Counted from the stretch's first letter, positions 37,247-45,887 are shown. The stretch is 64,000 nucleotides of DNA from Seleniibacterium sp963677135 (GCA_963677135.2 CAXXLS010000009.1:1-64000), one strand, 5' to 3'. Notes: a model not told the origin generated them from the sequence alone. Numbers and translations: made by a program.

Positions 37247-37344
37247 CCATGAAATCAAGCCGACGGTTGATAGCTCTGCGGGTTTCGTAAAGCTTTCTAC
37301 CAATTTGAGAGGGCACTACGCCGCGGCTTATCAACACGTTAGCC
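37241..37344 (+). other. attC9, subfamily B
   Basis: ACCTAAC to GTTAGCC, 104 bp. It closes cassette 9. Confidence 0.85.
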
Positions 37345-37357
37345 GAAAGAAATAAAA

Positions 37358-37927
37358 ATGAGTTTTGTGTCCATTGTTGCAAGAGAAGGTTTTATCTCAA
37401 TTACAAGCGATGGACGGGTCTGCGATCATGACATGACTCCCATCCAAGAAAATTACAAAAAATTTCACCAAATAACGGATAATTTCTTTTATGCATTTGC
37501 AGGGCACAAACAGCCATGTGAGATATTCATAAAAGTTTCAGAAATTGAAAAATTACACGATAAAAATTTTGAAATCAGTGCACAAGAAATTCAAAAAAAA
37601 TTACTTTTGCCCCCCTTCAGCCAGTACAAAATTTTATTGGCCTGCGGGGGCAAAGATAAATCAGGAAATATCGGTTTTTTCACGCTCAGCACCCTTTAAC
37701 CAGCGATACAGTTTTTCAAACCAAAAGACGACGATATTAGCTACGCATTTCTTAACAATAGTTCAATTGGAGACGACGTTGCCCTGAACAAGCTGATTGA
37801 ATGCATGAAAGTTACTGGCATAGACACTGCCGAACAAATTAGTCATGCACAAGTTGGCTTAAACAACCATATTGCATCTATTGACCAAACAGTTAACACC
37901 ACTACATTTAATGCAATAATCGGCTAA
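37358..37927 (+). pseudogene. cassette 10: Ntn-hydrolase-like gene with an in-frame stop
   Basis: The first 113 residues (MSFVSIVAREGFISITSDGRV...) end at TAA 37697-37699. The same frame stays open for another 75 codons to TAA 37925, with natural-looking residues (FFKPKDDDISYAFLNNSSIGDDVALNKL). The strand order and SDGRV turn recall proteasome-like Ntn-hydrolase folds, a tentative match. CAA to TAA would account for the stop. A shortened protein could still be made. Confidence 0.6.
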
Positions 37928-38038
37928 CAAACTAATCAACCGGACGGGAAATACGTCTGTGCAAATTTGTAAAACAAAATCAAAATTGCGGTGGGTGGCG
38001 AGCAGTTCGTCGCCGCCGGTTATCACGAACCGTTAGGT
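37922..38038 (+). other. attC10, divergent subfamily A
   Basis: GGCTAAC to GTTAGGT, 117 bp, longer than the others by an A-rich loop insertion. CAACCGGACGG and CGTCGCCGCCGGTTATC are kept. Confidence 0.8.
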
Positions 38039-38044
38039 TTTCCT

Positions 38045-38683
38045 ATGCCATACTGGACAGAAATACAATATACAGGTGGTGCTAAAATTGGCATCGTCAA
38101 TGCTAATTGGCCACTTGCAAAGCTAACAGCAGATTCCCAAAAATTAAAATTGAATGTCACCTTTATTGGAAAATATGAATTTGAAAAAGCTCAAATATTA
38201 AATATCAAGAAAGTAGGCTTTATTCCACTAATTGGAACCGGTATTAAAATAGAGCATACGGTAGCAGACTACCCTCGCAATATAAATTTTTACGCTTTTT
38301 CGAGTCCGTATAAAGTTATGGAACGTTTATCAGATGTTGGCTTTTTTACATCAGAGAAAAGTGTAAATTGCGAGTCATCTGCCCAGAATAAAGGTATTCC
38401 AGTGAAAGTCCTACCGACAATTGTGGCTATATTTACATGGAATTTCTTATTTTTAGCGGACCAAGGTTTTTTCATGGGTAAAACTGTAGGAATAGAAGGT
38501 CTTTTTACCCAAATAGCATTTATTTTAGTTTTTGGAACTTCTCTAGCGGTTAAAAAATTTCCATTAGCATCAAATATATTTCTAAAGCCTGGGCGCTCTG
38601 TGAATGAAATATCGCCTATATTGAATTTACTCATATTAGTGTCAGGTCTTTTTTTTGTTATAGACTTATTAACCGTGTTTTGA
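38045..38683 (+). CDS. cassette 11: membrane protein with soluble N-terminal domain
   Basis: 212 residues from ATG 38045; the longer frame starts inside attC10. A beta-rich N-terminal half (about 115 residues) precedes three hydrophobic helices (VLPTIVAIFTWNFLFLA, LFTQIAFILVFGTSLAV, ILNLLILVSGLFFVIDLL). Not recognised. Confidence 0.5.
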   Translation: MPYWTEIQYTGGAKIGIVNANWPLAKLTADSQKLKLNVTFIGKYEFEKAQILNIKKVGFIPLIGTGIKIEHTVADYPRNINFYAFSSPYKVMERLSDVGFFTSEKSVNCESSAQNKGIPVKVLPTIVAIFTWNFLFLADQGFFMGKTVGIEGLFTQIAFILVFGTSLAVKKFPLASNIFLKPGRSVNEISPILNLLILVSGLFFVIDLLTVF

Positions 38684-38695
38684 TTCCAAATACAA

Positions 38696-38801
38696 ACCTA
38701 ACGAAAGAATCAACCGGACGGAAATTACGTGTGCAAATATCCGTAAACTTCGGTGGAAACCGCTACTTCGCGCCGCCGCCGGTTATTCAAAGCCGTTATA
38801 A
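38696..38801 (+). other. attC11, divergent subfamily A
   Basis: ACCTAAC to GTTATAA, 106 bp, with CAACCGGACGGAAATTACG and CGCCGCCGCCGGTTATTC. Confidence 0.8.
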
Positions 38802-38816
38802 TTTAAAGGAACTAGG

Positions 38817-39614
38817 ATGCATAAATACTTCGCCGACATCAGCGAGGAACTGAATAACAAGTCAAACAAAATAAGAGATTACTTTGCTACTCATAAGCCG
38901 TCAGCGGGATCAAATAGAGAGGGGTTGGTGGCAGCCTTCCTTGAAGAATACCTCCCGAAAAAATATGCAATTAGTTCCGGCCTAATCCTTTCAAAAAATG
39001 GGTGCTTTTCAAACCAAGCAGACATCATAGTTGCTGATCAAATGTCAAATGCACCACTCTTCGGTGAAAACAATGAAAAGATCTGGCTCGTTGAATCGGT
39101 GTATTCCTTAATAGAAGTCAAGACACAACTCACACCAACAACCCTGAAAGACTCGTTTGAAAAGTGCAGAAAATTTAAAGAATTAACAAGAAGTTACGCA
39201 TCAGATTTTGGCCGTCAAAATATAAAAGAGTCTCTCTTTGTTTTGTGGGCATTCAATGCTCCAAATCCACAAACGGCAAAACAAAACATTGAAAATGAAT
39301 TGCAGAATATTCCGCGCGAACAGCAACCTGACTTCATAGTCGTCCCTGGCTCATTTCTAGTCAGAGCTGGTCACTATTATGAACTTTCCAAATTAGGGCA
39401 ACCATCTTCAGAGCACCGCCGACAACTATTGGCCAAACATGGTGGAAACCTTGCTCAAGCATTGGGCAGAGGCTTCGAGTGTGCGGTTATGAAAGAAAAT
39501 TGCCTGTTAGCATGGCTAGTGTGGTTTTCTTCTTGGTTGCATGCTGCTGGAGAAAGGCGAGCACCTTTAAACGAGTATGTTCCTAAAGACCTAATTTGGG
39601 GGCAAATAGTCTGA
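38817..39614 (+). CDS. cassette 12: DUF6602-like PD-(D/E)XK protein
   Basis: 265 residues. SNREGLVAAFLEEYLP, QADIIVADQ (acidic residue) and VYSLIEVKTQL (E-x-K) follow the order of DUF6602/PD-(D/E)XK proteins that accompany defence genes. AAAGGAACTAGG lies just before ATG 38817. Nuclease activity is inferred from the fold motif. Confidence 0.65.
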   Translation: MHKYFADISEELNNKSNKIRDYFATHKPSAGSNREGLVAAFLEEYLPKKYAISSGLILSKNGCFSNQADIIVADQMSNAPLFGENNEKIWLVESVYSLIEVKTQLTPTTLKDSFEKCRKFKELTRSYASDFGRQNIKESLFVLWAFNAPNPQTAKQNIENELQNIPREQQPDFIVVPGSFLVRAGHYYELSKLGQPSSEHRRQLLAKHGGNLAQALGRGFECAVMKENCLLAWLVWFSSWLHAAGERRAPLNEYVPKDLIWGQIV

Positions 39615-39620
39615 AATAAA

Positions 39621-39726
39621 TTATAACAACAGAATCAACGCGGACGGAAAATAGCTCTGCAAATATTCGAATACTTCGGTGGTACACGCAAGTTCGCGTC
39701 GCCGCCGGTTATCCAAACCGTTATCT
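39621..39726 (+). other. attC12, subfamily A
   Basis: TTATAAC to GTTATCT, 106 bp. It closes cassette 12. Confidence 0.87.
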
Positions 39727-39770
39727 TGAAGAAGAATTGCTCCTAAAAAACATATGCCAAAGGAGTTTCT

Positions 39771-39959
39771 ATGCCAAACCCTTATCAGTACCGGTACCAA
39801 GTTGCGGAAGAGATACTCCGTGCAGGCGGATCAGATGAAGAAATCCAACAACGAATCATGGCAGAATTTCCTGAATCTAAAGAAAATCCTACCCGTGCTC
39901 AGTGGTACCGCCGCAGTTGGGTAAAATATGGCCATTGCCGTGGGTCACGTGCCAGCTAG
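39771..39959 (+). CDS. cassette 13a: 62-residue protein
   Basis: Short basic/acidic protein (YQVAEEILRAGGSDEEIQQRIMAEFP) with a helix-rich centre and a WYRRSWVKYG end. AAAGGAGTTTCT gives a good ribosome site. Nine bases separate it from the lipoprotein gene in the same cassette. Not recognised. Confidence 0.45.
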   Translation: MPNPYQYRYQVAEEILRAGGSDEEIQQRIMAEFPESKENPTRAQWYRRSWVKYGHCRGSRAS

Positions 39960-39968
39960 GAGCATACT

Positions 39969-40346
39969 ATGATCAAATGTCTATATATCCTAATTGCCGT
40001 TGTTTTATTACTTTCGGGTTGTGGCAGTAAACGTATAGACCCAGATGGGCGCTATTTGCGCTTTTCAAGCAACAACATTGGTTATCAAATTGACTTTAGG
40101 GATGCCAAGTTTTGTGAGGCATTGGGCAGCTTTAGCCAGTACATGCCAGCATTAGTCATAGACAAATCATTAACTTGCACGAAGTCACCAGCCGAAGGGT
40201 ACAGTTACAGTGCAGTTGGTCGTTTTGACTCAGGTAGTTTTATAGAAATTTCTACCAACAACCCAGCAGGATGCTCTGAAGTTAATAACGCAATAAAAGC
40301 CCTAAAAGAAGAGCAGAATCTAAGAGTTCTGATTGAATGCAAGTAA
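39969..40346 (+). CDS. cassette 13b: lipoprotein of unknown function
   Basis: 125 residues with a signal peptide and lipobox LLLSGCGS, so the mature protein starts at Cys 18. Several further cysteines are spaced along the mature chain, which suggests disulfides. TAGGAGCATACT precedes the start. Shares its cassette with the 62-residue protein. Confidence 0.6.
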   Translation: MIKCLYILIAVVLLLSGCGSKRIDPDGRYLRFSSNNIGYQIDFRDAKFCEALGSFSQYMPALVIDKSLTCTKSPAEGYSYSAVGRFDSGSFIEISTNNPAGCSEVNNAIKALKEEQNLRVLIECK

Positions 40347-40354
40347 TTGGTAAC

Positions 40355-40457
40355 AGATAACACTCAAATTAACCGGATGGGACAAAGGTAGCCGATTTTT
40401 GCAAGGTGTCTACTTAGGCGTAGCGGCGTTTCGCCACCGGTTATCTAACCGTTAGGC
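40355..40457 (+). other. attC13, subfamily C
   Basis: AGATAAC to GTTAGGC, 103 bp, with ATTAACCGGATGG and CCACCGGTTATC. It closes cassette 13. Confidence 0.85.
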
Positions 40458-40557
40458 ATCAGCCATAATAAATATGAATTTAAAGTGTCTATCCTGCAAT
40501 GTGCCCTTCGGGACCACAGCATACTACAAAACACAAATGTATGATCCATCGGCATTA

Positions 40558-41670
40558 TTGCTCCGGTGATTAAACAGTTAAATCAAGCAGCATAAGCGAT
40601 CTTTGGATGCTTGAAGTAATTTTGCACATGCCTCGGACGATTCTGTAGGGTGCACATGAAGGAACGGGTCTTTTTCTCCAAGTCCTTCTGTGTTCGAGCA
40701 GGTAGTCCGGAGCGGATCTTCTGCTTGAGGTCGCCGTTAAGATATTCGTCCGGGTTGAGTTCCGGGGAATATGACGGCAGATAAAAGACCTCGATTTGCT
40801 CTTTGTTTTCTTCCAGCCAGGCCTTTACGACCTTGCTGTGATGGACCCGCAGGTTGTCGAGAATCAGAAACACCTTGCGGTCCGCGTCCTTGATCAAACG
40901 GGACATAAATTTGATCAGCACTTTGGCGGTCATGGTTTCACGATACAGCATGAACCGCACTTTGCCACGGTTCGTAACCGAAGAGATCATATTGACCCGG
41001 CTCTTGGTGGCATTGATTCGCACCACAGGGGTTTTGCCCTTTGGAGCAAATCCCCGGGCATGATACGCATCATTTTGGATGCCGGTCTCGTCGCCCCAGT
41101 GTATTTCGGCCTTTTCCTGCTTGGCTCGGGCCTGAATCTTCGGGTACTCCGAATCAAGCCACTGGGCGACGTGCTTGGAACTCTGTTCGTAGGCACGCTT
41201 TGTTGGCCTTTGCGGGGTGAAACCCCAGCGTTTCAGGTAGTCCGTGATCGTTCGCAGCGGCAGGTCTTGACCATAGAGGTGTTTGATCACCAGGCGAATC
41301 GCGTCACGGGTCCAAAGCGCAAAAGACAGCTTGAACTGATCCGGGGTCTTGTCCACCAGTAGCTTCTGGATTTCGGCTTCCTGATCGCTGGTCAATTCTC
41401 GCTTGTCGCCATGACGGCGACCGCGCTGACCCGGCTTGATGGCATCAAGGCCGCCACGTTCGTACTTTTTCCAGATTGTACTGACGTGGGGTTGACTGAG
41501 ACCAACGATTTCGGAAATGGACGTGTTGTTCAGACCTTTTTCACGTAAACGAACGACTTGTTTACGTAGTTCGTATTGCGCTTGTTGATTGAGTTTTCGG
41601 GCATCGAAGTTATTCATGCCCTACAATAACACGAATTAAAGTAGATTTAAATATTTATCCGCCGAGTCAA
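40558..41670 (-). mobile_element. IS630-family insertion sequence, copy 2, inverted
   Basis: 1113 bp, same length and ends as copy 1, opposite orientation, TA duplications at 40556-40557 and 41671-41672. Confidence 0.93.
40583..41617 (-). CDS. IS630-family transposase, second copy
   Basis: 344 residues, the same as the 27017 copy except Ser for Ala after LNNT. The catalytic motifs HWGDETGIQ, LILDNLRVHHS and SPELNPDEY are intact. The near-identity implies recent transposition. Confidence 0.95.
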   Translation of the reverse strand: MNNFDARKLNQQAQYELRKQVVRLREKGLNNTSISEIVGLSQPHVSTIWKKYERGGLDAIKPGQRGRRHGDKRELTSDQEAEIQKLLVDKTPDQFKLSFALWTRDAIRLVIKHLYGQDLPLRTITDYLKRWGFTPQRPTKRAYEQSSKHVAQWLDSEYPKIQARAKQEKAEIHWGDETGIQNDAYHARGFAPKGKTPVVRINATKSRVNMISSVTNRGKVRFMLYRETMTAKVLIKFMSRLIKDADRKVFLILDNLRVHHSKVVKAWLEENKEQIEVFYLPSYSPELNPDEYLNGDLKQKIRSGLPARTQKDLEKKTRSFMCTLQNRPRHVQNYFKHPKIAYAA

Positions 41671-41917
41671 TAAAATGTAAAAAATGCGGTTGTGAACTGG
41701 AAGTTTATTTTGGTCAATACGCATTTGCATGGTTCATTTCTATTGCTCAAGTTATATTTCCATTTCTTGTTTATAGGTTAATAAATTCGGTAATAAATAG
41801 TGGCCTAGCAAGCATAATTTTTTTCTTCTACTTCCCTATTAGCATTTTTGGAATACACTATTTCTACAAAACAATCTTGAGCTATAAAATTTTAAGAAAT
41901 GGCAATAATTACAGAAT

Positions 41918-42024
41918 GCCTAACACAAGAATTAACGCGGACGGAAAATAGCTGCGCAAATATTCGTAACCTTCGGTGGTACACGCAACCTCGCGTAGCC
42001 GCCGGTTATTCACAACCGTTAGGC
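41918..42024 (+). other. attC14, subfamily A
   Basis: GCCTAAC to GTTAGGC, 107 bp. Encodes the end of the split zinc-ribbon gene. Confidence 0.86.
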
Positions 42025-42039
42025 CCAAGGAAAATAATT

Positions 42040-42726
42040 ATGCCTCAGAAAAAAAGTACGCCTCCTGCGAACGTTACAAAACCTGAAACGTTTATCCTTG
42101 AGTCGCTGGCGCATGAAGACGAATTAGCAACAAGGCTAGACGGAAAAGTTCTTTATGATGTCCTTAAACTTCAGGGGAAAAATCCGCTCTATTACTATTT
42201 CCGAACTCAGCGTGAACTTGTTGAATTTTCTAAAATATTCAGAGATTCAGGGTATCGCTATCTTCACCTTTCATGCCATGGAAATGCAGAAACCGTTAGT
42301 TATACATTCGGGGAATCTGTTTACACAGAATTTGCTCGGCTGTTTGAAAGGAAACTACACAATAGAAGATTATTTGTCTCCGGTTGCAACTTGGGAAATA
42401 TGAATTTTGCAAAAGCAATTTTCGCCACAAATGGCGGCATGTATTCAGTAACGGCACCGACAAAAAAGGTTTTCTTTGATCAGTCTATCTCGTTTTGGTC
42501 TGCTTTTTATTACATGATGCACGCATGGGATTCTTCAGCCATGAAAAAAAAGCGTCTAAATCAAGTTTTCAACCAGCTATCCACAATTTTCGAAATGCCT
42601 CTAGCTCATTATTATCGAGACACTGGACAAGGAGCAGCAGTCGTTGAGCAAATATACTCAGCAAAACGAGAAAACCTAAATACTGCCAAAGCAAAAGCAT
42701 CTACTCTGCCTGGAGAAGAAATCTAG
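42040..42726 (+). CDS. cassette 15: caspase/CHAT-like peptidase
   Basis: 228 residues from ATG 42040; the longer frame begins before attC14. A His in YLHLSCHGNAE and a Cys in LFVSGCNLGNMNFA sit at the ends of adjacent strands, the catalytic dyad of caspase-like (C14/CHAT) proteases. No extra domain is attached, so any trigger would be a separate protein. Such peptidases serve as death effectors in bacterial defence (gasdermin, Avs and CRISPR-linked systems); that role is inference here. Confidence 0.7.
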   Translation: MPQKKSTPPANVTKPETFILESLAHEDELATRLDGKVLYDVLKLQGKNPLYYYFRTQRELVEFSKIFRDSGYRYLHLSCHGNAETVSYTFGESVYTEFARLFERKLHNRRLFVSGCNLGNMNFAKAIFATNGGMYSVTAPTKKVFFDQSISFWSAFYYMMHAWDSSAMKKKRLNQVFNQLSTIFEMPLAHYYRDTGQGAAVVEQIYSAKRENLNTAKAKASTLPGEEI

Positions 42727-42832
42727 GCCTAACAAACTAATAAACGCGGACGGAAAATAGCTCTGCAAATATTTGAATACTGCGGTGGTACACGCAAGTT
42801 CGCGTCGCCGCCGGTTATCAAAACCGTTAGCT
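42727..42832 (+). other. attC15, subfamily A
   Basis: GCCTAAC to GTTAGCT, 106 bp. It closes cassette 15. Confidence 0.88.
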
Positions 42833-42849
42833 AAATGGGGAGTAGGGTT

Positions 42850-43263
42850 ATGGAACAAGAAATTCTTGAATTTACTACCTCGATAGGAGCAATAGAGCCC
42901 GATCCATCCTCAGAGGAATACAAGCTATTTCGCCAACTCTTCAAACGACAAAATTACTTCATTTGGAATCGGTCATTTTTGATCGTCAAAATTAGCCGTA
43001 GCAAAAAGCCTTTTTGGGGTGTTGGAAAGCCGTTCATCGACTTTTTGAACTCACTGAATAACTACCACCTTGTTCTTCTGACAAGTAAATCGGAAGGTTG
43101 GGTTTTCAATAAAAAAGAAGTCAATTACTACATTGACATTAAAAAATGGAACTTGAGGGCGGAAGACAACAACTACAAAATAAATTACCCTCTTTCTGAT
43201 AAAAATTCGTTTATGACCAAGAAAAAATTTCTGCAACTGACTGAAACCGCAGAGAATAGCTAA
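42850..43263 (+). CDS. cassette 16: unrecognised soluble protein
   Basis: 137 residues. ATG 42850, with GGGGAGTAGGG upstream, is preferred to 42835, which lies three bases after the attC core. Central strands FLIVKISRSKKPFWGVG and HLVLLTSKSEGWVF alternate with helices. A basic C-terminus follows. Function unknown. Confidence 0.5.
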   Translation: MEQEILEFTTSIGAIEPDPSSEEYKLFRQLFKRQNYFIWNRSFLIVKISRSKKPFWGVGKPFIDFLNSLNNYHLVLLTSKSEGWVFNKKEVNYYIDIKKWNLRAEDNNYKINYPLSDKNSFMTKKKFLQLTETAENS

Positions 43264-43362
43264 CCATGAAATCAAGCCGACGGTTGACAGCTCTGCGGTT
43301 TTCGTAAAACTATCTACCTATTTGACAAGGCACTACGCCGCGGCTTATCAACACCGTTATAT
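43258..43362 (+). other. attC16, subfamily B
   Basis: AGCTAAC to GTTATAT, 105 bp. It closes cassette 16. Confidence 0.83.
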
Positions 43363-43449
43363 TAAACTTATGCAATTGGAGGGGAATCATGCCATGGGTT
43401 TACCATCAGTCCACTGGAGACCTAGAATACAGCGGTCAGCTAGTAGGTA

Positions 43450-44971
43450 GTCGTCCCTGCAAAAGTCGGATTTGACGCTCCAGTGATCTCAATTCTGGAG
43501 AGTCGAATCAAACGTTAAGTGCTCAACTCATCGCAGCAGATTGCCAGACGATGATTTTGAACGGTTGAAGGAGTAACTTTAGCCGTTCCAGCTCTTTGAA
43601 AATAAGCCAAAAGAATGCTCGCAGGAGCTTTCTCAAGTTGAAACCACATGCGGCCAGGATGGCGTTTATCTTGTCGCCATCGCTTCCTTTGAGATAGTTG
43701 CGATCCATCCGGTTGTCACTCTTCATGTGGCCGATCACTGGTTCAATGGCACTGCGTCGCTTGAACCAGCGCCACTCGCTCGGCTTCATGCTCTTCTTGC
43801 GCCGGTTTGCCAAGTGGATATTGGTCTGGCCTAGCTGCTTTGGGTTGCCTCGATAGCCTTTATCAACATAGGCATGATCAGCATCCCAACCGACAACTCG
43901 CTTCATCTGTTTCAGTGCCCCTTTGAGAGTATGACCGTCAAACGGGTTGTTGTGCAAAGCTTCGACACCGATGATCCAGTTGTCATTCGAGGTGGTCACA
44001 ACCGAGACCTTGCAACCGAATTCATATTTCTTATGTGCCTTGCCTTTGCCGATGCATTCCACTTCGGGAGCATGCAGGCTGTAGATCTTGTTCTTGTCAC
44101 TTCGCTGTTGCACCAATAACCGTCTGGCGTTTGCCAAGAGTTCAGCCAGTTGCTCATCAGGCTGCAGGCAGTTGCGCAGAATATTGCGATACACGCGGCC
44201 CAAGTAGTTCTTTAGCTTCTTCTGCTCCCGCCTGGCACGTCTGATCTGCCGGGCATGCGCATAGCGACTGTTCATGATCAGTGCTCGTTTGCCGAGCCGA
44301 AGATAGCTCTGCCGTAATGGGATGCCACGATCTTTGGCAGCTTTGACCAGCAACACCCGAGCTTTGTGGTAAAGCCGAGAATCGGTTGGATAGGCAATCG
44401 CCTTTTCCTGCACCGTTGTATCGACATTAACCCGTTCCATGTGACTCTGGGTCAAATGGTCCCCACGTTTAGCTGTTTCCAGCGTTTCGCAGAGCAACTG
44501 CTCCATGTGCTTCGGACCGATCCGCTTGCGCCAACGGCCCAGAGATGTCGGATCAACCGGTAGCTCATGAATGAAATACTCAAAACCGCAAAAGTACTGG
44601 TAGTACGGATTCTCTAGCAGTCTAGCCACAATCGATTCGTCACTCTCATTGAAAGCGTGCTTCAAATAGTGCAGACCAACCATTAATCGAGTCGGCTTGC
44701 CGGGGCGACCTTTCTCGGAGTAGAGAACGCCGAACTTGTTATCAAAGACCGACCAATTGATCTGGTTGGCCAGCACGAACAGAGGATGATCGCGGTTCAA
44801 AATTTGATCAAGGCGAGCACGAAACAGATCGGATTGGTCTTTTTGCGGTACTTTTGGCTTCATAAAATCACCACGTTTTAAGGGCTGAAGTACTATTTAT
44901 GGTGATTTTAACAATTTTACACTGCAATTTTAATCAACAATTTCAGGCTTTTATAATTTTTCAGGGACGAC
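43450..44971 (-). mobile_element. IS5-family insertion sequence
   Basis: 1522 bp. Terminal repeats begin GTCGTCCCTGCAAAA and GTCGTCCCTGAAAAA. Flanked by TAGGTA at 43444-43449 and 44972-44977 (or TAGG if the element's end includes TA). Transposase on the minus strand. Confidence 0.9.
43523..44863 (-). CDS. IS5-family transposase
   Basis: 446 residues with the DUF772-type N-terminus (SVFDNKFGVLYSEKGRPGKPTRLMVGLHYLK) and DDE residues in VNVDTTVQEKAIAYPTDSRLY, HAYVDKGYRGN and RRSAIEPVIGHMKSD. Appears intact. No programmed frameshift seen. Confidence 0.92.
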   Translation of the reverse strand: MKPKVPQKDQSDLFRARLDQILNRDHPLFVLANQINWSVFDNKFGVLYSEKGRPGKPTRLMVGLHYLKHAFNESDESIVARLLENPYYQYFCGFEYFIHELPVDPTSLGRWRKRIGPKHMEQLLCETLETAKRGDHLTQSHMERVNVDTTVQEKAIAYPTDSRLYHKARVLLVKAAKDRGIPLRQSYLRLGKRALIMNSRYAHARQIRRARREQKKLKNYLGRVYRNILRNCLQPDEQLAELLANARRLLVQQRSDKNKIYSLHAPEVECIGKGKAHKKYEFGCKVSVVTTSNDNWIIGVEALHNNPFDGHTLKGALKQMKRVVGWDADHAYVDKGYRGNPKQLGQTNIHLANRRKKSMKPSEWRWFKRRSAIEPVIGHMKSDNRMDRNYLKGSDGDKINAILAACGFNLRKLLRAFFWLIFKELERLKLLLQPFKIIVWQSAAMS

Positions 44972-45275
44972 TAGGTAAAGGGTATTCCGGCGCTATTGGA
45001 TATAAGAATGATCCGGCCAGCGAAGCTCTTGAAAATTTAGGTCCTATTCCACGTGGAAGTTACCGCATAGAAGAACCACGCTATAGCTCTAAGACCGGTC
45101 CATATGTACTACCGCTTTACCCTGTTGGGCATAGCGCACACGGTAGGAAGCATTTTCAAATTCATGGAGATTCCAGGCGCTCTCCCGGCACGGCATCCAG
45201 TGGATGCATAATCTTACCGAGAAACGTCCGTGAAAAAATTTGGTCTAGTGGTTCACATTCTATTGAGGTTAGACG

Positions 45276-45752
45276 ATGAAAATTTTTCCTGTATTCATGA
45301 CGGTCTTTTTAATATTGAATTCCTGTGCTTATTCAAGTGACATAACGCGAATCGATAAAAACCTTAGCGCCGAGGGTGACGCATATTTTGCTGCTATGCA
45401 AAAAACAGGTGAATTTGACTATCTTCTTTTTCTAATAGAATACGGTAATTGGGAGGCAATTAATTTTTCAGCAAAGCTCTTATCCTATTCAGATGCCTCA
45501 TCAGCAGAAGCGATTAAAATGTCACTAGGTAGAGGCCTCAACAAAAACACCGCTGCCGTTTTGGGCATGATTTCCAAAGACATCAGAGCAGAAGAAATCT
45601 GCACAATCCCATTTATTGAAGCTCCTCGGGACATTGAAGAGATCCACATTAAACAAGCTATTGAAAATCTTGAAAGCTTTTCAACCACAAATAGAGAGAT
45701 TAGGGAAATGAGAGATAAGTGCCTTAATTTATTGAAAGAAATCCATCACTAA
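45276..45752 (+). CDS. cassette 17b: secreted partner, probable immunity protein of the Tlde1-like toxin
   Basis: 158 residues with a signal peptide (KIFPVFMTVFLILNSCAYSSD); a Cys near its end could be a weak lipobox. The mature part is acidic and helical. It starts inside the toxin stop codon, in the same cassette. Immunity proteins to periplasmic peptidoglycan toxins are exported, which fits. The sequence family itself is not recognised, so the role comes from position and export signal. Confidence 0.6.
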   Translation: MKIFPVFMTVFLILNSCAYSSDITRIDKNLSAEGDAYFAAMQKTGEFDYLLFLIEYGNWEAINFSAKLLSYSDASSAEAIKMSLGRGLNKNTAAVLGMISKDIRAEEICTIPFIEAPRDIEEIHIKQAIENLESFSTTNREIREMRDKCLNLLKEIHH

Positions 45753-45857
45753 ATATAACCACAGCATTAACCGGATGGAACGGAGCTGGGCAATATTCGC
45801 TAGAAGTCTACTGAATTGAAACGCATGACCACCACCGGTTATGCAACACCGTTATGT
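45753..45857 (+). other. attC17, subfamily C
   Basis: ATATAAC to GTTATGT, 105 bp, with ATTAACCGGATGG and CCACCGGTTATGC. It closes cassette 17. Confidence 0.85.
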
Positions 45858-45887
45858 TGTCTGATCATAGAACAAGGATAGTAATAC

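Larger units (their letters stand above)
40474..41951 (+). pseudogene. cassette 14: zinc-ribbon membrane protein split by IS630
   Basis: Found by removing the IS. ATG 40474 opens NLKCLSCNVPFGTTAYYKT, and the IS sits after SAL. Collapsing the TA duplication continues LKCKKCGCELEVYF in frame, giving a CxxC...CxxC zinc ribbon. Two hydrophobic helices (AFAWFISIAQVIFPFLVY and LASIIFFFYFPISIFGI) and a tail ending INADGK, with the stop from attC14, follow. About 120 residues in all. The IS separates the two cysteine pairs, so the protein is inactive as it stands. Function unknown. Confidence 0.75.
43389..45279 (+). pseudogene. cassette 17a: Tlde1 (DUF2778)-like peptidoglycan-toxin gene split by IS5
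   Basis: ATG 43389 encodes WVYHQSTGDLEYSGQLVG, then the IS. Collapsing the TAGGTA duplication continues KGYSGAIGYKNDPASEALENLGPIPRGSYRIEEP in frame. The end has FQIHGDSRRSPGTASSGCIIL, the His/Cys block shared by L,D-transpeptidase-like Tlde1 (DUF2778) effectors of type VI secretion. About 120 residues. It overlaps the next gene by four bases (ATGA). The post-IS frame opens inside the element, so a fused protein might be made. Confidence 0.78.
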
